Below are positions 10,335 to 21,645 of a DNA stretch of 64,000 nucleotides, in pieces. The translations under genes and the position numbers were made by a program. The DNA comes from Peromyscus leucopus (Eukaryota > Chordata > Mammalia > Rodentia > Cricetidae): positions 500,001 to 564,000 of the forward strand of contig NC_051069.1 of assembly GCF_004664715.2 (NCBI RefSeq). The letters are read 5' to 3'. The notes under the pieces were generated by a model that did no database searches, was not told the origin of the DNA, and saw only the letters and a list, made by a program, of their open reading frames with translations. Every line of letters starts with the position of its first letter. Position 1 is the first letter of the stretch.

Positions 10335-11505
10335 GGGTAGGGCTTATTCCACACTGTGCTGTGTCAATCTTAGCCCAGGATGCATTGAACTTCACTGGTC
10401 CCGATTCACGTACTTCTAATACAACTGTGTCAACCCTTGAGTAGTCAAGAGTGAATTATCAAATCCATAGTTTACCTTGGTTTTTTGCTTCTACTCTCTC
10501 TAGCTATGGGCACAGACTCTTGGGCACTTTCCTCTTCTTGTGCATGGATGGTAGGGGGATTGACTCATGAATAAAGGAAACCTATGCCTTGCATAAATGG
10601 CAAGGAGGAATATGGAGAAATCCAATACCGCCTGTGGACAGCTCTACTGCTGATCATAAATTGTATTGAAATAAAAATGTCTTGGGATTTAAAATTCAGG
10701 GATATTTATTGAAGCAGTTCGTCAGAGACTAACAAAGAACTAACTAAATGATGTCTTCCAGTATTCTGTCGCCTTAGATCAGTGTCATTGTCCACAGACT
10801 GGACAAAACGTGAATGTGACACCCTGAGAGCCCTGGTCAGTCATGCTTGTCCAGCTTGACCACCGTTTCTTTAATAGCAGGAAATCCACTGCCTACCCCA
10901 TCACTACTCATGGTCAGATAACTGAATGTTTCCATTCTGCTTTGGTCTGGCTGTAACTACTTCATCAAAGAACGAAAAAACATCTCGTGTATATCCTGTC
11001 AAGTGTAATCCAGTCTTTATTTCTTACACTTTCCATCACTGTAATACTTCACATGTGTGAAAACTTATGCACACAACACACAGATGAATGTCAACATCGT
11101 TAGAAAGGATAAAACAACTCACAGAGGGACATGAATGGGTGAAGCTTTAATGTGTGCATGTTATCTTGGTTGCACATGCCAATCTATGTATAAAAAAAAT
11201 CACACATTGAAAATAGAGAGGAGAAGAGCAGGCTGGAAGTGACAGAATGCAGGACCTGGACCTGCTGCCGTGGCCGCATGAACAGCTTTGCCATTTCTGG
11301 AGAAGCAGACTTTCTGACCATGAGCTGAATGGAGTCTCTGGAGTGATACAACATGGCCCTCTTGTTGGACTTTGGAATTTGCTTCATTTTATGCTTTTTA
11401 GTCTCCCAGTATGCTTAGAAATGACTTGTTCCCTCACTAGGAGATGTAAAAAGGAGGAAATAAAGAAAAAGGATGTGAAATATATATATTGAGCTAATTA
11501 AAAAA
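10335..11505. other. Intergenic, repeat-poor
   Basis: About 1.2 kb with no SINE recognised and no coding signal. Confidence 0.5.
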
Positions 11506-11515
11506 CAGTAATAGC

Positions 11516-11681
11516 GGCCGGGTGGTGGTGGCACACGCCTTTAATCCCAGCATTTGGGAGGCAGAGGCAGGTGGATCTCTGTGAGTTCAAGGCCAGCCTG
11601 GGCTACAGAGCGAGTTCCAGGGAAGGCTCCAAAGCTACACAGAGAAACGCTGTCTCAAAAAAAGACACACACACACAAAAA
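11516..11681 (+). repeat. B1 SINE with 9-bp target duplication
   Basis: GGCCGGGTGGTGGTGGCACA ... AGAAACGCTGTCTC and A-rich tail. AGTAATAGC at 11507-11515 and 11682-11690. Confidence 0.94.
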
Positions 11682-11699
11682 AGTAATAGCTAAAATGTT

Positions 11700-11840
11700 T
11701 TTTAACCTTCCCTGTATGCCAGGTATGCCAGAAGAAGGTGCTATCATTATTTAGAGTCCATGAATAACAGAACTGAAGCCCAGAGATCTTGTGTAACTAG
11801 TCTAAGACCACACAGCAACAAATGGAGATGAGAGGAGAAG
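11700..11840 (-). repeat. MIR-like remnant
   Basis: GTATGCCAGGTATGCCAG, AGAACTGAAGCCCAGAGATC and AGACCACACAGCAACAAATG follow reverse MIR order. Confidence 0.55.
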
Positions 11841-11997
11841 GAGGGTAAGAGGCAATAGATTCTATTCTTTGCAAAACCGTGAATTTCTGTGAAGGTCAGA
11901 GGCTTCTCCAGCTAAAATATTAATTTCTTTCACTAAGTATCCTTATGGAGAAAAGCAGTAAACTCAGGATGCCTTCCATCATGAAATTGGATTTAAG

Positions 11998-12112
11998 ATG
12001 GCCTGGTCACACACCAGTAATCCCAGCACTTGGAAAGCTGAGGCAGGAGGATCATGAGTTCTACTCAGTCTGGACTACATGACAAGATACTATCTCAACA
12101 CACCAAAAAGAG
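11998..12112 (+). repeat. Diverged B1-like SINE
   Basis: AGTAATCCCAGCACTTGGAA AGCTGAGGCAGGAGGATCA, diverged at both ends. Confidence 0.6.
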
Positions 12113-12300
12113 AGAAATAGGAGTAGGAAGGGAGGGAGGAAGGAAAAAAATCAATTTTTAAAAAAAGATGAAAAACTAAGTTCTAAATATTACATTACTG
12201 CTACAATAATTATTTACAATTAACCCACAAATTAAAACACCAAGTGCCTAGAGTTGCATTTACACTTAGAACAAATGCTAAAGAGGTCAGGAGTAATTCT

Positions 12301-13026
12301 TTTTTTTTTTTTTTGTGGTCTGATTGTTCTTTATTTTATATCTAGAATCCACTTATGAGTGAGTACATACCATAACTGTCTTTCTGGGTTTGGGTTACCT
12401 CACTCAGGATGATTTTTTCTAGTTCCATCCATTTGCCTGCAAATTTCATGCTTTCATTGTTTTTCTCTGCTGAGTAGTACTCCATTGTATATATGTACCA
12501 CATTTTTTTCATCCATTCTTCCATTGACGGGCATCTAGGTTGTTTCCAGGTTCTGGCTATTACAAATAGTGCTGCTATGAACATAGCCGAGCATGTATCT
12601 TTATGGTATGAATCAGCATTCCTTGGGTATATGCCCAAGAGTGGGATGGCTGGGTCTTGAGGTAGTTCGATTCCTAATTTTCTGAGAAACCGCCATACTG
12701 ATTTCCACAGTGCTTGTACAAGTTTACATTCCCACCAACAGTGGAGGAGTTTCCCTTTGCTCCACATCCTCTCCAACATTGACTGTCATTGGTGTTTTTG
12801 ATCGTAGCCATTCTGACAGGTGTAAGGTGGTATCTCAAAGTCATTTTGATTTGCATTTCTCTGATGATTAAGGATGTTGAGCATTTCTTTAAATGTCTTT
12901 CAGCCATTTGTGATTCTTGTTTTGTGAATTCTCTGTTTAGCTCTTTAGCCCATTTTTTTAATTGGACTATTCAGTATTTTGATGTCTAGTTTCTTGAGTT
13001 CTTTATATACTGTGAAGATCAATCCT
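12301..13026 (-). mobile_element. 5'-truncated L1 (ORF2 C-terminal end) with target-site duplication
   Basis: The minus strand encodes the end of L1 ORF2 and then a short A-tail, seen as T(16) at 12301 on the + strand. It is flanked by a 15-bp duplication, GTCAGGAGTAATTCT at 12286-12300 and GTCAGAAGTAATTCT at 13027-13041, with one mismatch. The insert is 726 bp, so it is strongly 5' truncated. An AATAAA lies about 20 bp before the A-tail and the usual long L1 3' UTR is missing, so the RNA seems to have been polyadenylated just after ORF2. Confidence 0.9.
12342..12779 (-). pseudogene. L1 ORF2 C-terminal fragment
   Basis: A 145-residue open frame contains the typical L1 ORF2 C-terminal strings [54 protein letters not shown] and TMEYYSAEKNNE. 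The family protein is a reverse transcriptase-endonuclease; this is only its extreme C-terminus. Upstream ORF2 sequence continues in a different frame (to about 12907), so at least one frameshift is present. Confidence 0.9.
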
Positions 13027-13126
13027 GTCAGAAGTAATTCTTCACTGATTCGCACTTTGTAGACACTTCTATCTTTTACAATGACTAAAGAAATATTAGA
13101 TAAGGAAACATCATAGAAGCACATAA

Positions 13127-13200
13127 GAGGAAGAGGAGGAGGAAGAGGAGGAAAAGGAGGAGGAAGAAGAAGAGAAAGAGGAGGAGGAGGAAGAGGAGCT
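13127..13200. repeat. Purine mirror-type tract (GGA/GAA)n
   Basis: About 74 bp is nearly pure purine on the + strand, built from GGA, GAA and AGG units. Confidence 0.85.
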
Positions 13201-13428
13201 GAGCTTCTTCGGCAGAAACAGTCACATGAGGCTCCTGAAGGAAAGACATAGGGGTTGGCCTAAATAGTTTTCAGCTGAGTCATCAGCACGCCCTTCCCTG
13301 ACTGACTGACTCCTTTCCTAACTTTGAGCTATCCAGATTTCCGCACATCTGATTTATTTTATAGGATCCTATTCATGTGGAAATGCCACCTACTTCACAG
13401 GAAATGTTAGCTTGAAAACCCCAGATTC

Positions 13429-13590
13429 AGCCAGGCGGCGGTGTCGCACGCCTTTAATCCCAGCACTTGGGAGGCAGAGGCAGGCGGGTCTCTGTGAGTT
13501 CAAGGCCAGCCTGATCTACAGAGTGAGTTCCAGGACAGCTGAGGGTAAAAAAAAAGGCGGGGGGGAGGGGCAGGGGAGAAAGAAAGAAAG
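13429..13590 (+). repeat. B1 SINE with altered 3' end
   Basis: CCAGGCGGCGGTGTCGCACG ... GAGTTCCAGGACAGCTGAGG runs straight into A-rich and G-rich sequence. The usual GAGAAACCCTGTCTC segment is missing. Confidence 0.9.
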
Positions 13591-13599
13591 CCTCAGATT

Positions 13600-14495
13600 C
13601 CTGCAATGATGTCTTCAAACACAATAAAAAACCACCAACAGTTAGCTCCCATGGCCCACTCCAGTATCGCTACGATACAGTAAATGGCTGAAATGTTCAG
13701 GGCTATGGAGGTGCATTTTGAAGGCCAAGATGCAACAGCGTTGCTGTTTGGCTGCCAGTGCTCTGTCCTGCAGACGGCTGCCCTGCCCGGACACTCTCTT
13801 CCCCAGCTTGTCAAAACGCCCCATTCTCTGAGCATGGCCACAGCTTGCAAAAGGTCTTCTTCACTTATTCCAGAACATTTGGAAAACGATCTGCAGTGTA
13901 CATTGTTCTGTAAAACACAGACTCAAAAGGTGGCAACCCATCAAAGTCAAGAAACGTCACTTGGCTACAATGGGTGGGACGCAGACCTGGCCACCCACTC
14001 ACCAGCTGCAGGAAATGAATTTAAAGTAAGTTGGTCATTTGTCTCAGGACAAAGTACAATTGCCAAATATTTTCTCCCCATTTGTCAGCCCTGCTCTAGT
14101 CCAGTGAATTCCGTCAACCCGTGGGTAGCCGAGTGGCTTATTCTCTGTAGAACAATAAGCTTAACCCACTAGGTTTATTTGTTTAAGTCATCTGGTGAAT
14201 TCTCTTAAATGATGCCTTGTTTCCAGGCTCGCCTGTGTTTTGCATTCATGCACGCTTCTGTGCAGCTGCTCCGGAAGAAAAGAAAAGGCGGCTCTCTCTC
14301 GCAGAGCGGTGAATAGAGAATGCGATTTTAAACTTGCCTTTCTTTCTCCTAAATTTAGCACCTGGCATATGGAACAGTCGGCGGGTGGCTCAGCAGGGAC
14401 AGGCTTACTGTTTTTTCTTACCTGCCACTGAGGTGGTTGACATTTTGGCTCACTAAAGAACACATTTTTGAACCCGTTACTGTGCCCACCCCCCA
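13600..14495. other. Intergenic with an unexplained open frame
   Basis: The + strand is open for 162 codons from ATG 13684 (MAEMFRAMEVHFEGQDATAL...). It begins with a true ATG and is not a SINE translation, but I recognise no domain and see no splice or poly(A) context. Confidence 0.3.
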
Positions 14496-14497
14496 CC

Positions 14498-14499
<2 letters not shown>

Positions 14500-14556
<57 letters not shown>
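14500..14556. repeat. (TG)n microsatellite
   Basis: About 28 pure TG units after a C-rich CCACCCCCCACCCC stretch. Confidence 0.97.
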
Positions 14557-14557
<1 letters not shown>

Positions 14558-14559
14558 TA

Positions 14560-15625
14560 TGGTGTGCATGCACATTCTTATACTTATGGGCACGGTGAGC
14601 GACCACTCAGGTCTCTAGAGGAGAGCCTGAGAGATAGTGGCTACTAACAGACAATATTCTAAAGCTGAGAGACGAGTATTGAGTGATTTAAATCCCTCTA
14701 GAGGCGGAGGAGAAGGGGGTTGTTTACAACCCAGGAACTACACTTACCATCTGATAAGAATCTGTGATTGTTATTTGAAGAACCCAGTTTAACGTTCACA
14801 GAGGTAACGCCTCCAGTGTACGGACAGCAGCTACAGAGTCGGGATTCCACGAACACTCACGAACATGTAATAGGTACTAGTTTAGGTAATGATACTTTTA
14901 AAGAAGAAAAAAATAAAGTTTCAAATGTGAACGACATTTAAAAAATCTCCTAAGCTGAGACATGGACAGTCAGAGGGTAGAAAAGCCCCAGGCGATCCAG
15001 TTCCCGGCTTGATGTAAGGCAAAGGACAGAGTCGTTAATGTTCTGTTGAGAGTCAGGATATGAACTCGTCCCCACAACTACCACCGCCACCGCCACCACC
15101 TCGGCCACCACCGCCAGAAGGCTCATGGGTTGAAGGCTCAACCCGAGTGATGGCATTAATAGAGGTGACTGGATCCTGAGGACACTGACTTCATCAGTGA
15201 CTTAAACCTGCTGATGAGGTCGTAGCTGAAAGGGCTGTTGAGAGGTGGACCTGGTTGCAGGAGGGTTATGGGAGAGGGCCTTGGGACTCACGGCTTCCTC
15301 CTCCTTCTCCCTCTGCTTCCCGCCTGCGAGCAGCTGAGCCCAGAGTTCTTTAGGAACAGAAGCTAATGATACAGCTTTGGGACTGACCCTAGCGGTAAGC
15401 TAGCGCCATAGTTGATCACCTCCAGCTGGGGACTGGTTGATCTTTCTCCGCACGATGGTGACAGTAAGGAATTTCTGTGTGGTATTTGGGACACTTAATT
15501 TTCATTTTCCTTTGCATCGAGGCAGCATAAAACTGTGAAAATGAGACTGCAAACTGGAATAGTGCAAAGCAAGCTAAATATCACCAGGAGAGTTAGGACT
15601 ATCCCGTGATCTTTACAAGCTTTTA
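14560..15625. other. Intergenic, repeat-poor
   Basis: About 1 kb with only the triplet tract at 15.07 kb. Confidence 0.5.
15074..15120. repeat. (CCA/CCG)n triplet tract
   Basis: CAACTACCACCGCCACCGCC ACCACC and similar triplets; short and imperfect. Confidence 0.7.
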
Positions 15626-15627
15626 TT

Positions 15628-15875
15628 TAAAAAAAAAAAAAAAAAAAAAAAAAGATATATAAGGCTAGAGAGATGGCTCAGTAGTTAAGAGCTGACTGCT
15701 AGTCCAGAGGACCCATGTTCGAAGCTCAGCACCCACTTGGATGCTCACAACTCTCTGTAACTACAGTTCAGGGGATCTGACACCCTCTTCTGACCTCCAT
15801 GGGCAGCAGGCAGGCATGTAGTACACAATCATATACGCAGTCAAAATGCCCATACACATGAAATTAAAAACAAAT
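15628..15875 (+). repeat. B3 SINE preceded by a 24-A run
   Basis: AGGCTAGAGAGATGGCTCAG ... TAACTACAGTTCAGGGGATC ... AAATTAAAAACAAATC. The A(24) run at 15629-15652 may be the tail of a lost upstream element. Confidence 0.85.
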
Positions 15876-15884
15876 CAATCTCAG

Positions 15885-16330
15885 TTTTTAAACGTTTATT
15901 TTTATTACTTGTAATTTAATTTTTTATTTATTGAGGCTTTCACAGGAGTACTATTTTTACATCATTCCAATCCCTTCATCTCCCCCTCCAACTCTCATAC
16001 TCTCCCCAACTCCCCTTCAATTCACTCCCTCCTGTTTTTTGTTACACACACACACACACACACACACATGCATGTATACGTATGTAAAGAACCTAAAGAA
16101 TCCGTTTCATGTTGCTTTATATGCACATGTGTTTAGGCCTGACCACTTGAGAATGGATAATCTATCGAGGCAGCTTGTCCCTGGAGAAGGCTGATTCTCC
16201 CCATCTCAGCAGAGCGGCTCTCCATCTAGGGTAGGACCTTGTGAAAGGTCTCCCATCCACACTGGCATGTCAACTGGTGTTGCCGTGATGCAGGCCTTGT
16301 TTAGGCCACAGAATTGTTGAGATCTCATAC
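15885..16330 (-). repeat. L1 3' UTR-like sequence
   Basis: Pyrimidine-rich CATCTCCCCCTCCAACTCTC, a CA run, and TGTTTAGGCCTGACCACTTG ... GGCATGTCAACTGGTGTTGC resemble a rodent L1 3' region read in reverse, including its polypurine tract. The family assignment is from memory. Confidence 0.5.
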
Positions 16331-16364
16331 GAGAAACTCCCCTGTCACTCTTGGTATCCTGTAT

Positions 16365-16557
16365 GCATCTGTGTGTCTGTGCGTGATTTTCTGCATGTGC
16401 GTACAGACGTTCTTAGAGGCCAGAAGAGGGAGGTGGACCCCCTGGGGCTAGAGTTACAAGTGTTTATAAGCTGCCCCACATGGGTGCTGAGAACGGAACT
16501 GTGGTCCTCAGGAAGAGCAGTAAACACTCTTAACTGCGGATCTGGCTCTGCAGGCCC
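16365..16557 (-). repeat. B3 SINE
   Basis: GAGGCCAGAAGAGGGAGGTG ... GTGCTGAGAACGGAACTGTG ... TCTTAACTGCGGATCTGGCT in reverse. Confidence 0.75.
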
Positions 16558-16849
16558 AGCATTTCAAAACCTTAAAACTGTTACTATTAGTTATACATGG
16601 AGAGAGAAATGGAAAAGATAAAGCTGGTGTTTATTGAGTATACCGGAACTCGAGGCATTAGGAACACCAGGAACAGAGGTGTTCCAGTTCTTGGTTGAAC
16701 ATGCAGGCAGAGTAGTTGGAATATCGCCCTCCTTTGCATAGCGTGCCGTCTGGAGAGAGAGCCGATAGCTGGAGGGTTTACTGCCTTCTCACGTTCTGAG
16801 CTGAGTCTAACGTTTTACCTTTGCATGATCACCTGAGGTATTTCTGAGA

Positions 16850-17000
16850 GTTTCGCGCGGCGCTCTTGCTGTCCTCACTTCTCGGCTGTTTTCACCCTTT
16901 CCGCGGCAGCCATTTCTTTGCCGTGCTAAGTTCCTCTCACCGAGTTCAGTACCCGGAGTCTCGCGCGATGGCGGTCAGCGTTCCTGTGGTCGGCTGACAC
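16850..17000. promoter_or_regulatory. Short CpG-rich promoter-like patch
   Basis: About 150 bp is locally rich in CpG (TTTCGCGCGGCGCTC, TCTCGCGCGATGGCGG) with an AAATGGCTGCCGCGG string on the other strand. Both resemble YY1/Kaiso-type promoter initiator sequences. The surrounding kilobases are CpG-poor and no gene is recognised. The nearest frames (ATGGCGGTCAGC... and its minus counterpart) stop after 9-12 codons. Confidence 0.35.
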
Positions 17001-17361
17001 TCCTTCTACTTAGGCTTCCGTTTGAATTTCACTTCCACCTCTGTCATTTGGGGTTATTGGCTGAAATTTCTTGCCGGTTAGTCAAGTCTCTCCCTTTTCA
17101 TGAAATGTTCTTTGTGGGTGTCACCAAGAGATGCCACACACACAGAGACACCATACTGTTTCTGCCTGCCTGTGACGGAAGGAAGATGGAGAATGACCTG
17201 TCATTGACAGTCACTGAATGAACTCAAGTGGTTAGTCGTTGATCATGATACGTTTCTATCCTTTACTTTGTGATTTTGGACTTAAGAGCCATCCACAAAA
17301 ATTTCAACCCTGGCTTGAAATGAACTGGGTTAAAAAAAAACAAAACAAAGCAAAACAAAAA

Positions 17362-17520
17362 CCTATGGGTGTGGTGGTGCTTTAATCCCAGCACTTGGGA
17401 GGCAGAGGCAGGCAGATCTCTGGGAGTTCAAGGCCAGCCTGGTCTCCAGAGTGAGTTCCAGGACAGCTAAGACTGTTTCACAGAGAAACCCTGTCTCAAA
17501 AAACAAAAGGAAACAAAAGA
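17362..17520 (+). repeat. B1 SINE
   Basis: GTGTGGTGGTGCTTTAATCC ... ACAGAGAAACCCTGTCTCAA. Confidence 0.92.
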
Positions 17521-17820
17521 GTTGAGCCCTAATGTTGGAGGAGGGTTAATTATCAGGAGGACTAAAAATGATCCCTCTTAGAAACATTCAGAGCAAAGCT
17601 GTCTATGAACAATCCCAGGTCAGAGCTGGTAAGAAAAGTCTAGGTATGCCCGTGAGACACTCATTCTCTGGTTGATTGCCTCCTCTTCCCCCTCAGTTTT
17701 TAGCCATTTCCTTTATATTTTTTCTTCTCTAGACAGAGACAAGGAGAGTTTGTACTGTAACCTTATCAGTCAATGTTGCTACTGATGATTTGTCTTGAAT
17801 GTATCGGCTAAGATGGGATC

Positions 17821-17974
17821 TTTTTTTCTTCAAGACAGGGTTTCTCTGTGTGACAGTCAGTCCTGGCTGTCCTGAAACTCACCTTGTAGACCAGGCTGGT
17901 CTCGAACTCACTGAGCTCCACCTGCCTTTGCCTCCCAAGTGTTGGGATTAAAGGCATTCGCCACCACTGCCCAG
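17821..17974 (-). repeat. B1 SINE
   Basis: TTCAAGACAGGGTTTCTCTG ... GGGATTAAAGGCATTCGCCA in reverse. CTAAGATGGGAT and CTAAGATGAGAT flank it. Confidence 0.93.
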
Positions 17975-18159
17975 CTAAGATGAGATGTTGAAATTATATT
18001 TAATTGTATTTTTCCATATAGGTCTCACATCCTATGAGCATAGATATTTACATTACTTAAATAATGTTCTATCCTAGAGAACACTATTCATTTTAATACC
18101 TTTAATCAATTCTGTGTTATCTAACATTTCATACATACAAACATGTTCCTTCTTTGACT

Positions 18160-18300
18160 CAGCATGTCAGGCACTGTATCACATACTTGGAATAGGCCAT
18201 GTTCCTATATAAAACAAACAGCCATCTTGCCTCTGTGGAACTACAATTTAATTGGTAGTTGGGGCATGAGGCAATAAACATAAAGTTGATTATATTATTT
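18160..18300. repeat. Old mammalian repeat remnant
   Basis: CATGTCAGGCACTGTATCAC ... GTGGAACTACAATTTAATTG ... GAGGCAATAAACATAAAG has the same layout as the old repeat at 54.2 kb. Confidence 0.35.
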
Positions 18301-18587
18301 AGGGCAATTAATAATAATGAGATTGTAAATGAGAAAAAAATATAGACATCTGAATGCACATAAAAAATGATTCACAGCTTTGGCCAGATGATGAAGTGGA
18401 CAGGATGTGCCTCTGGGCACAATGCTCCCAGAATGATGTAGGGTCACATGGAGTACTCTGGCTAGATACACATATCTTAAACCTATCCAGGAGGAGACAC
18501 CGGGCCAATCCCAAGTAAGGAGCACTCTACAAAGAGAAAAGTAGTTAGAAACCAACAGGGTCGTAAACGATGAGGTGGGGTTTTGTA

Positions 18588-18735
18588 TGTCTTGTTTTAT
18601 TGGGTTTTGAGACAGGGTCTCTCTACATAGCCCTGGCTGTGCTGGAACTCACTCTGTAGACCAGGCTGGCTTTGAACTCACCTGCCTCTGCCTCCTAAGT
18701 GCTGGCATTAAAGGCGTGCACCACCACAACTGGCC
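18588..18735 (-). repeat. B1 SINE
   Basis: TTTTGAGACAGGGTCTCTCT ... GCATTAAAGGCGTGCACCAC in reverse, with a small internal deletion. Confidence 0.9.
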
Positions 18736-18885
18736 AAGGAGGTCAAGGGTGTTTTGTTTTTCAATTGTAGGGCTCTTTATTGACAAGAAATTGTACTTTC
18801 TTACCAAAGTACAGTGAATGAATTTTTGTTGCTTGCAGTCAATTTTTCTCCTAAGCTTATCGCGTCTTCTTTCTTTTTTTTTCAA

Positions 18886-19078
18886 GAAGGTGTATTTTTA
18901 TTTTATGTGTATGAGTTTTTGCCTACATTTCTATATGGGCACCACGTGTGCCTGGTGCCCATGGAGACCAGAAGAGGGCATCAGGTCCCCTGGATGGTCA
19001 TCAGTCACTGAAAATCAAACTCAAATCCTCTGCAAGAACAGTGAGCACTCTTAACCACTGAGCCGTGTCTCCAGACCT
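18886..19078 (-). repeat. B3 SINE
   Basis: CCAGAAGAGGGCATCAGGTC ... CTTAACCACTGAGCCGTGTC TCC in reverse. Confidence 0.85.
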
Positions 19079-19119
19079 TCAACATCTTCTTAGGTATTGG
19101 GGGGGTGGGCAGCGGGGGT

Positions 19120-19250
19120 GGGCAGGGTCTCATGTATGTAGCCTAGGCAGGCCTGAACTTGCTATGCTACCAGGGATGACACTGAATGTCTGACCCTTCT
19201 GTCTCCACCTCCCAAATGCTGGGATTATAGGTGTGCACTAACCCCCACAT
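19120..19250 (-). repeat. Diverged B1-like SINE
   Basis: GCAGGGTCTCATGTATGTAG ... CCTCCCAAATGCTGGGATTA in reverse, preceded by a G-rich stretch. Confidence 0.7.
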
Positions 19251-19340
19251 CTAATTCACTTGAGGGCAGAGCTCTTCCTAGCCAAGAACTCTGCAGCGCT
19301 GTAGTCCCAGCACATAAAGCTTAAGTACTCCACCTCATTC

Positions 19341-19395
19341 TTTCATTCATTCATTCATTCATTCATTCATTCATTCATTCATTCATTCATTCATT
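19341..19395. repeat. (ATTC)n tetranucleotide microsatellite
   Basis: About 13 near-perfect copies of ATTC. Confidence 0.95.
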
Positions 19396-19399
19396 AGCT

Positions 19400-20100
19400 T
19401 TACTGAGAGTACCTGCTGGCTCAGTTACAGAATGACTGAGAGTTTATGCCTAAATTATCTAATTCATAGCTTCATGAACATCTCTGCAGCTTGTGCCAAG
19501 TTCTTCCAGAGACAAGAACTTTTTTTTTCTTTCTCTACATAAGAACAAGAAGTATTTTCTTCACTCTCTGAGCTAAGGCTCCATGACATTCATGAAGGCT
19601 GGAGATGGGATGTAACAGTAACAGCGCGTGCCTAGCATGAGTTCTCTTCGTTCAAGGAAAGTACAACAAAACAAAATAAATCATTAAGGCTCCTTTTGAC
19701 TAATATTCAGACGGAAATTTTTTTAAAAATCATTTTCTACACAAGTGGAAAAATACATGTTAATTTTATTTATATGATCCCATTTTCCTCCATTGCTGGA
19801 AAGTTCAAGCCTATAAAAAATAGTGACTTGACTACAGAGGTTTGGCTTCATCTCCCTCCAGCCTCCTCCTTTTCCTTGCCCCTTCACGTTAAGCATTTTG
19901 ATAACTCTTGTGGAGTTTCGCCTGTCCATAACACTTCCCTGAGTTTGCCTTTTTCGCACAATAACACATTTAATAGCCGTGTACACTTACCTCTGTCCTA
20001 AATCTCCTCTCCAACTTGACCAGCCCCAAGCATAACCCTCGGGACCTTCTCTTCGCTGATGTGGTTAACTAGCCTGAACCAGTGGACTGAGTTATTCTCT
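19400..20100. other. Intergenic, no feature seen
   Basis: Apparently unique; short frames only. Confidence 0.45.
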
Positions 20101-20102
20101 TT

Positions 20103-20192
20103 CAGGTTGGTTTGTTAGCAGTAGAGTGCTTGCCTAGAATGTGCAAAACGCTGGGTTTGAATTTTAGTGCTATAAACAAACAAACAAACAAA
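20103..20192 (+). repeat. ID-like SINE with (AAAC)n tail
   Basis: GCAGTAGAGTGCTTGCCTAG ... GCTGGGTTTGAATTTTAGTG then an AAAC repeat. Confidence 0.65.
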
Positions 20193-20288
20193 CAAATAAA
20201 TTAGATTTTTTTTAAAAGAGTAATTTGCACAGGTAAGCAGAGAATGTTATCTCTTGGAGAAAGTGTGATTTTAAAAACAGCATTTTAA

Positions 20289-20473
20289 GCCGGGCAGTGG
20301 TGGCCCACGCCTATCCCAGCACTTGGGAGGCAGAGCCAGGCGGATCTCTGTGAGTTCGAGGCCAGCCTGGGCTACAGAGTGAGTCCAGGAAAGGCGAAAA
20401 GCTACACAGAGAAACCCTGTATCAAAAAACAAACAAAGAAAAAAGAGAAAAGAAAAGAAAAGAAAAAAGAAAG
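20289..20473 (+). repeat. B1 SINE with 15-bp target duplication
   Basis: GCCGGGCAGTGGTGGCCCAC ... ACAGAGAAACCCTGTATC and AAAGA-rich tail. AAAACAGCATTTTAA lies on both sides (20274-20288, 20474-20488). Confidence 0.95.
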
Positions 20474-20619
20474 AAAACAGCATTTTAAACAGCATTTTAT
20501 TAATTTGTCTAATATCGCTGCCCAGATTCAGCTCCTTGCCCTGTATTTGTTAGATGTGGCCTCTGTAACTCACATGTTGAGTGCCTGAGCAATTCTGACA
20601 AATACTGTTTTAGTTTGTG

Positions 20620-20900
20620 TTTTGTTTTGTTTTAGTTTTTTTGAGCCAAGGTCACAGACTCACCTCCAATTCATGACAACCAACTACTTTAGCTGCCCAA
20701 GCATTAGGATTAGTAGCGAGAGCCCCACATCCGATTAGACTTTTGACTCTTGAGATGAGGGTCTCAGTATGTGGCCAGGTCCAGGCCCAGCTTTGATCCA
20801 GCCTCCGGAATCAGGCGTGTGCTACTACAAACAGCTAGAGTGGGTCAGGGCCTGGGACGTGCTAGGCAAATGCTTTGCCAGTGAGCTACACCCACAGAAT
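20620..20900 (-). repeat. Decayed B1/ID SINE remnants
   Basis: TTGAGATGAGGGTCTCAGTA TG, GCGTGTGCTACTACAAACAG and GTGCTAGGCAAATGCTTTGC CAGTGAGCTA show reverse B1- and ID-derived blocks. Confidence 0.5.
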
Positions 20901-21529
20901 TTGGCTAGAACATCAGTGATAGTCACAGAAGACACTTCAAGGTAGAATGCCAATATAATATGAGCACTGTAAACCCTACTTTTAAATGGTAGTTTTGATG
21001 AATAATCTAAGAACTAAAGATCGCAGTGTTCGATGCTTACACTGTGAAAACACATCCATTATTCTGAAAGACACTGTGCCGGTTACTTACCGGTGTGTTC
21101 ACTCTTAGCCCTATGCTCGCTCCGCAGTACTTTCTCTGCAGCCCCCTTATCCGATGGGCACAGTGTTAAGACCTGTCCGTAGAGAACTAAAAGGATGTCA
21201 AGGAGGGGGGATTTCCTCCTAGGTTCCTATTGTTCATGTTGGCTTCTTCCAGTTCCTGTCATACTATCCATCGAGCTAGCAAGATACAGGAATGACCTTT
21301 CCTGATGACCCAGCTGTGTCCCCAAACTACACAGTCTCTCAGTGACCGTACAGTTTGGAGGCCAAGCCCAGTGACCTTGTCTCGGTGGTTTGTCCATGTA
21401 GCCTAAGCCTGTGCTCACAGCTGGACTTCAGTTCCTTCTAAGCCCTACAGCCTTGGGTCATCTACACTGGTGAGGGGGAAGAGGCAGGATGATTTCCTTC
21501 AGCAGTCCAGGCAGGCCCTACTGATAATT

Positions 21530-21645
21530 GTTGTCATTTTGAGACAGGGTCTCATGCAGCCTAGCCTGGCCTTGAACTTCTGTATAGCTAAGGATGCTCT
21601 TAAAATTCTGTGATCTTCGTCTCTAGCCTCCTGAGTGCTGGCTAA
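21530..21645 (-). repeat. Diverged B1-like SINE
   Basis: TTTTGAGACAGGGTCTCATG CAGCCTAG ... TAGCCTCCTGAGTGCTGGC in reverse. Confidence 0.65.

Noticed and set aside
19341..19395. Regular short direct repeats as a CRISPR-like array
   Set aside because: A pure ATTC microsatellite without spacers, in a mammalian genome.
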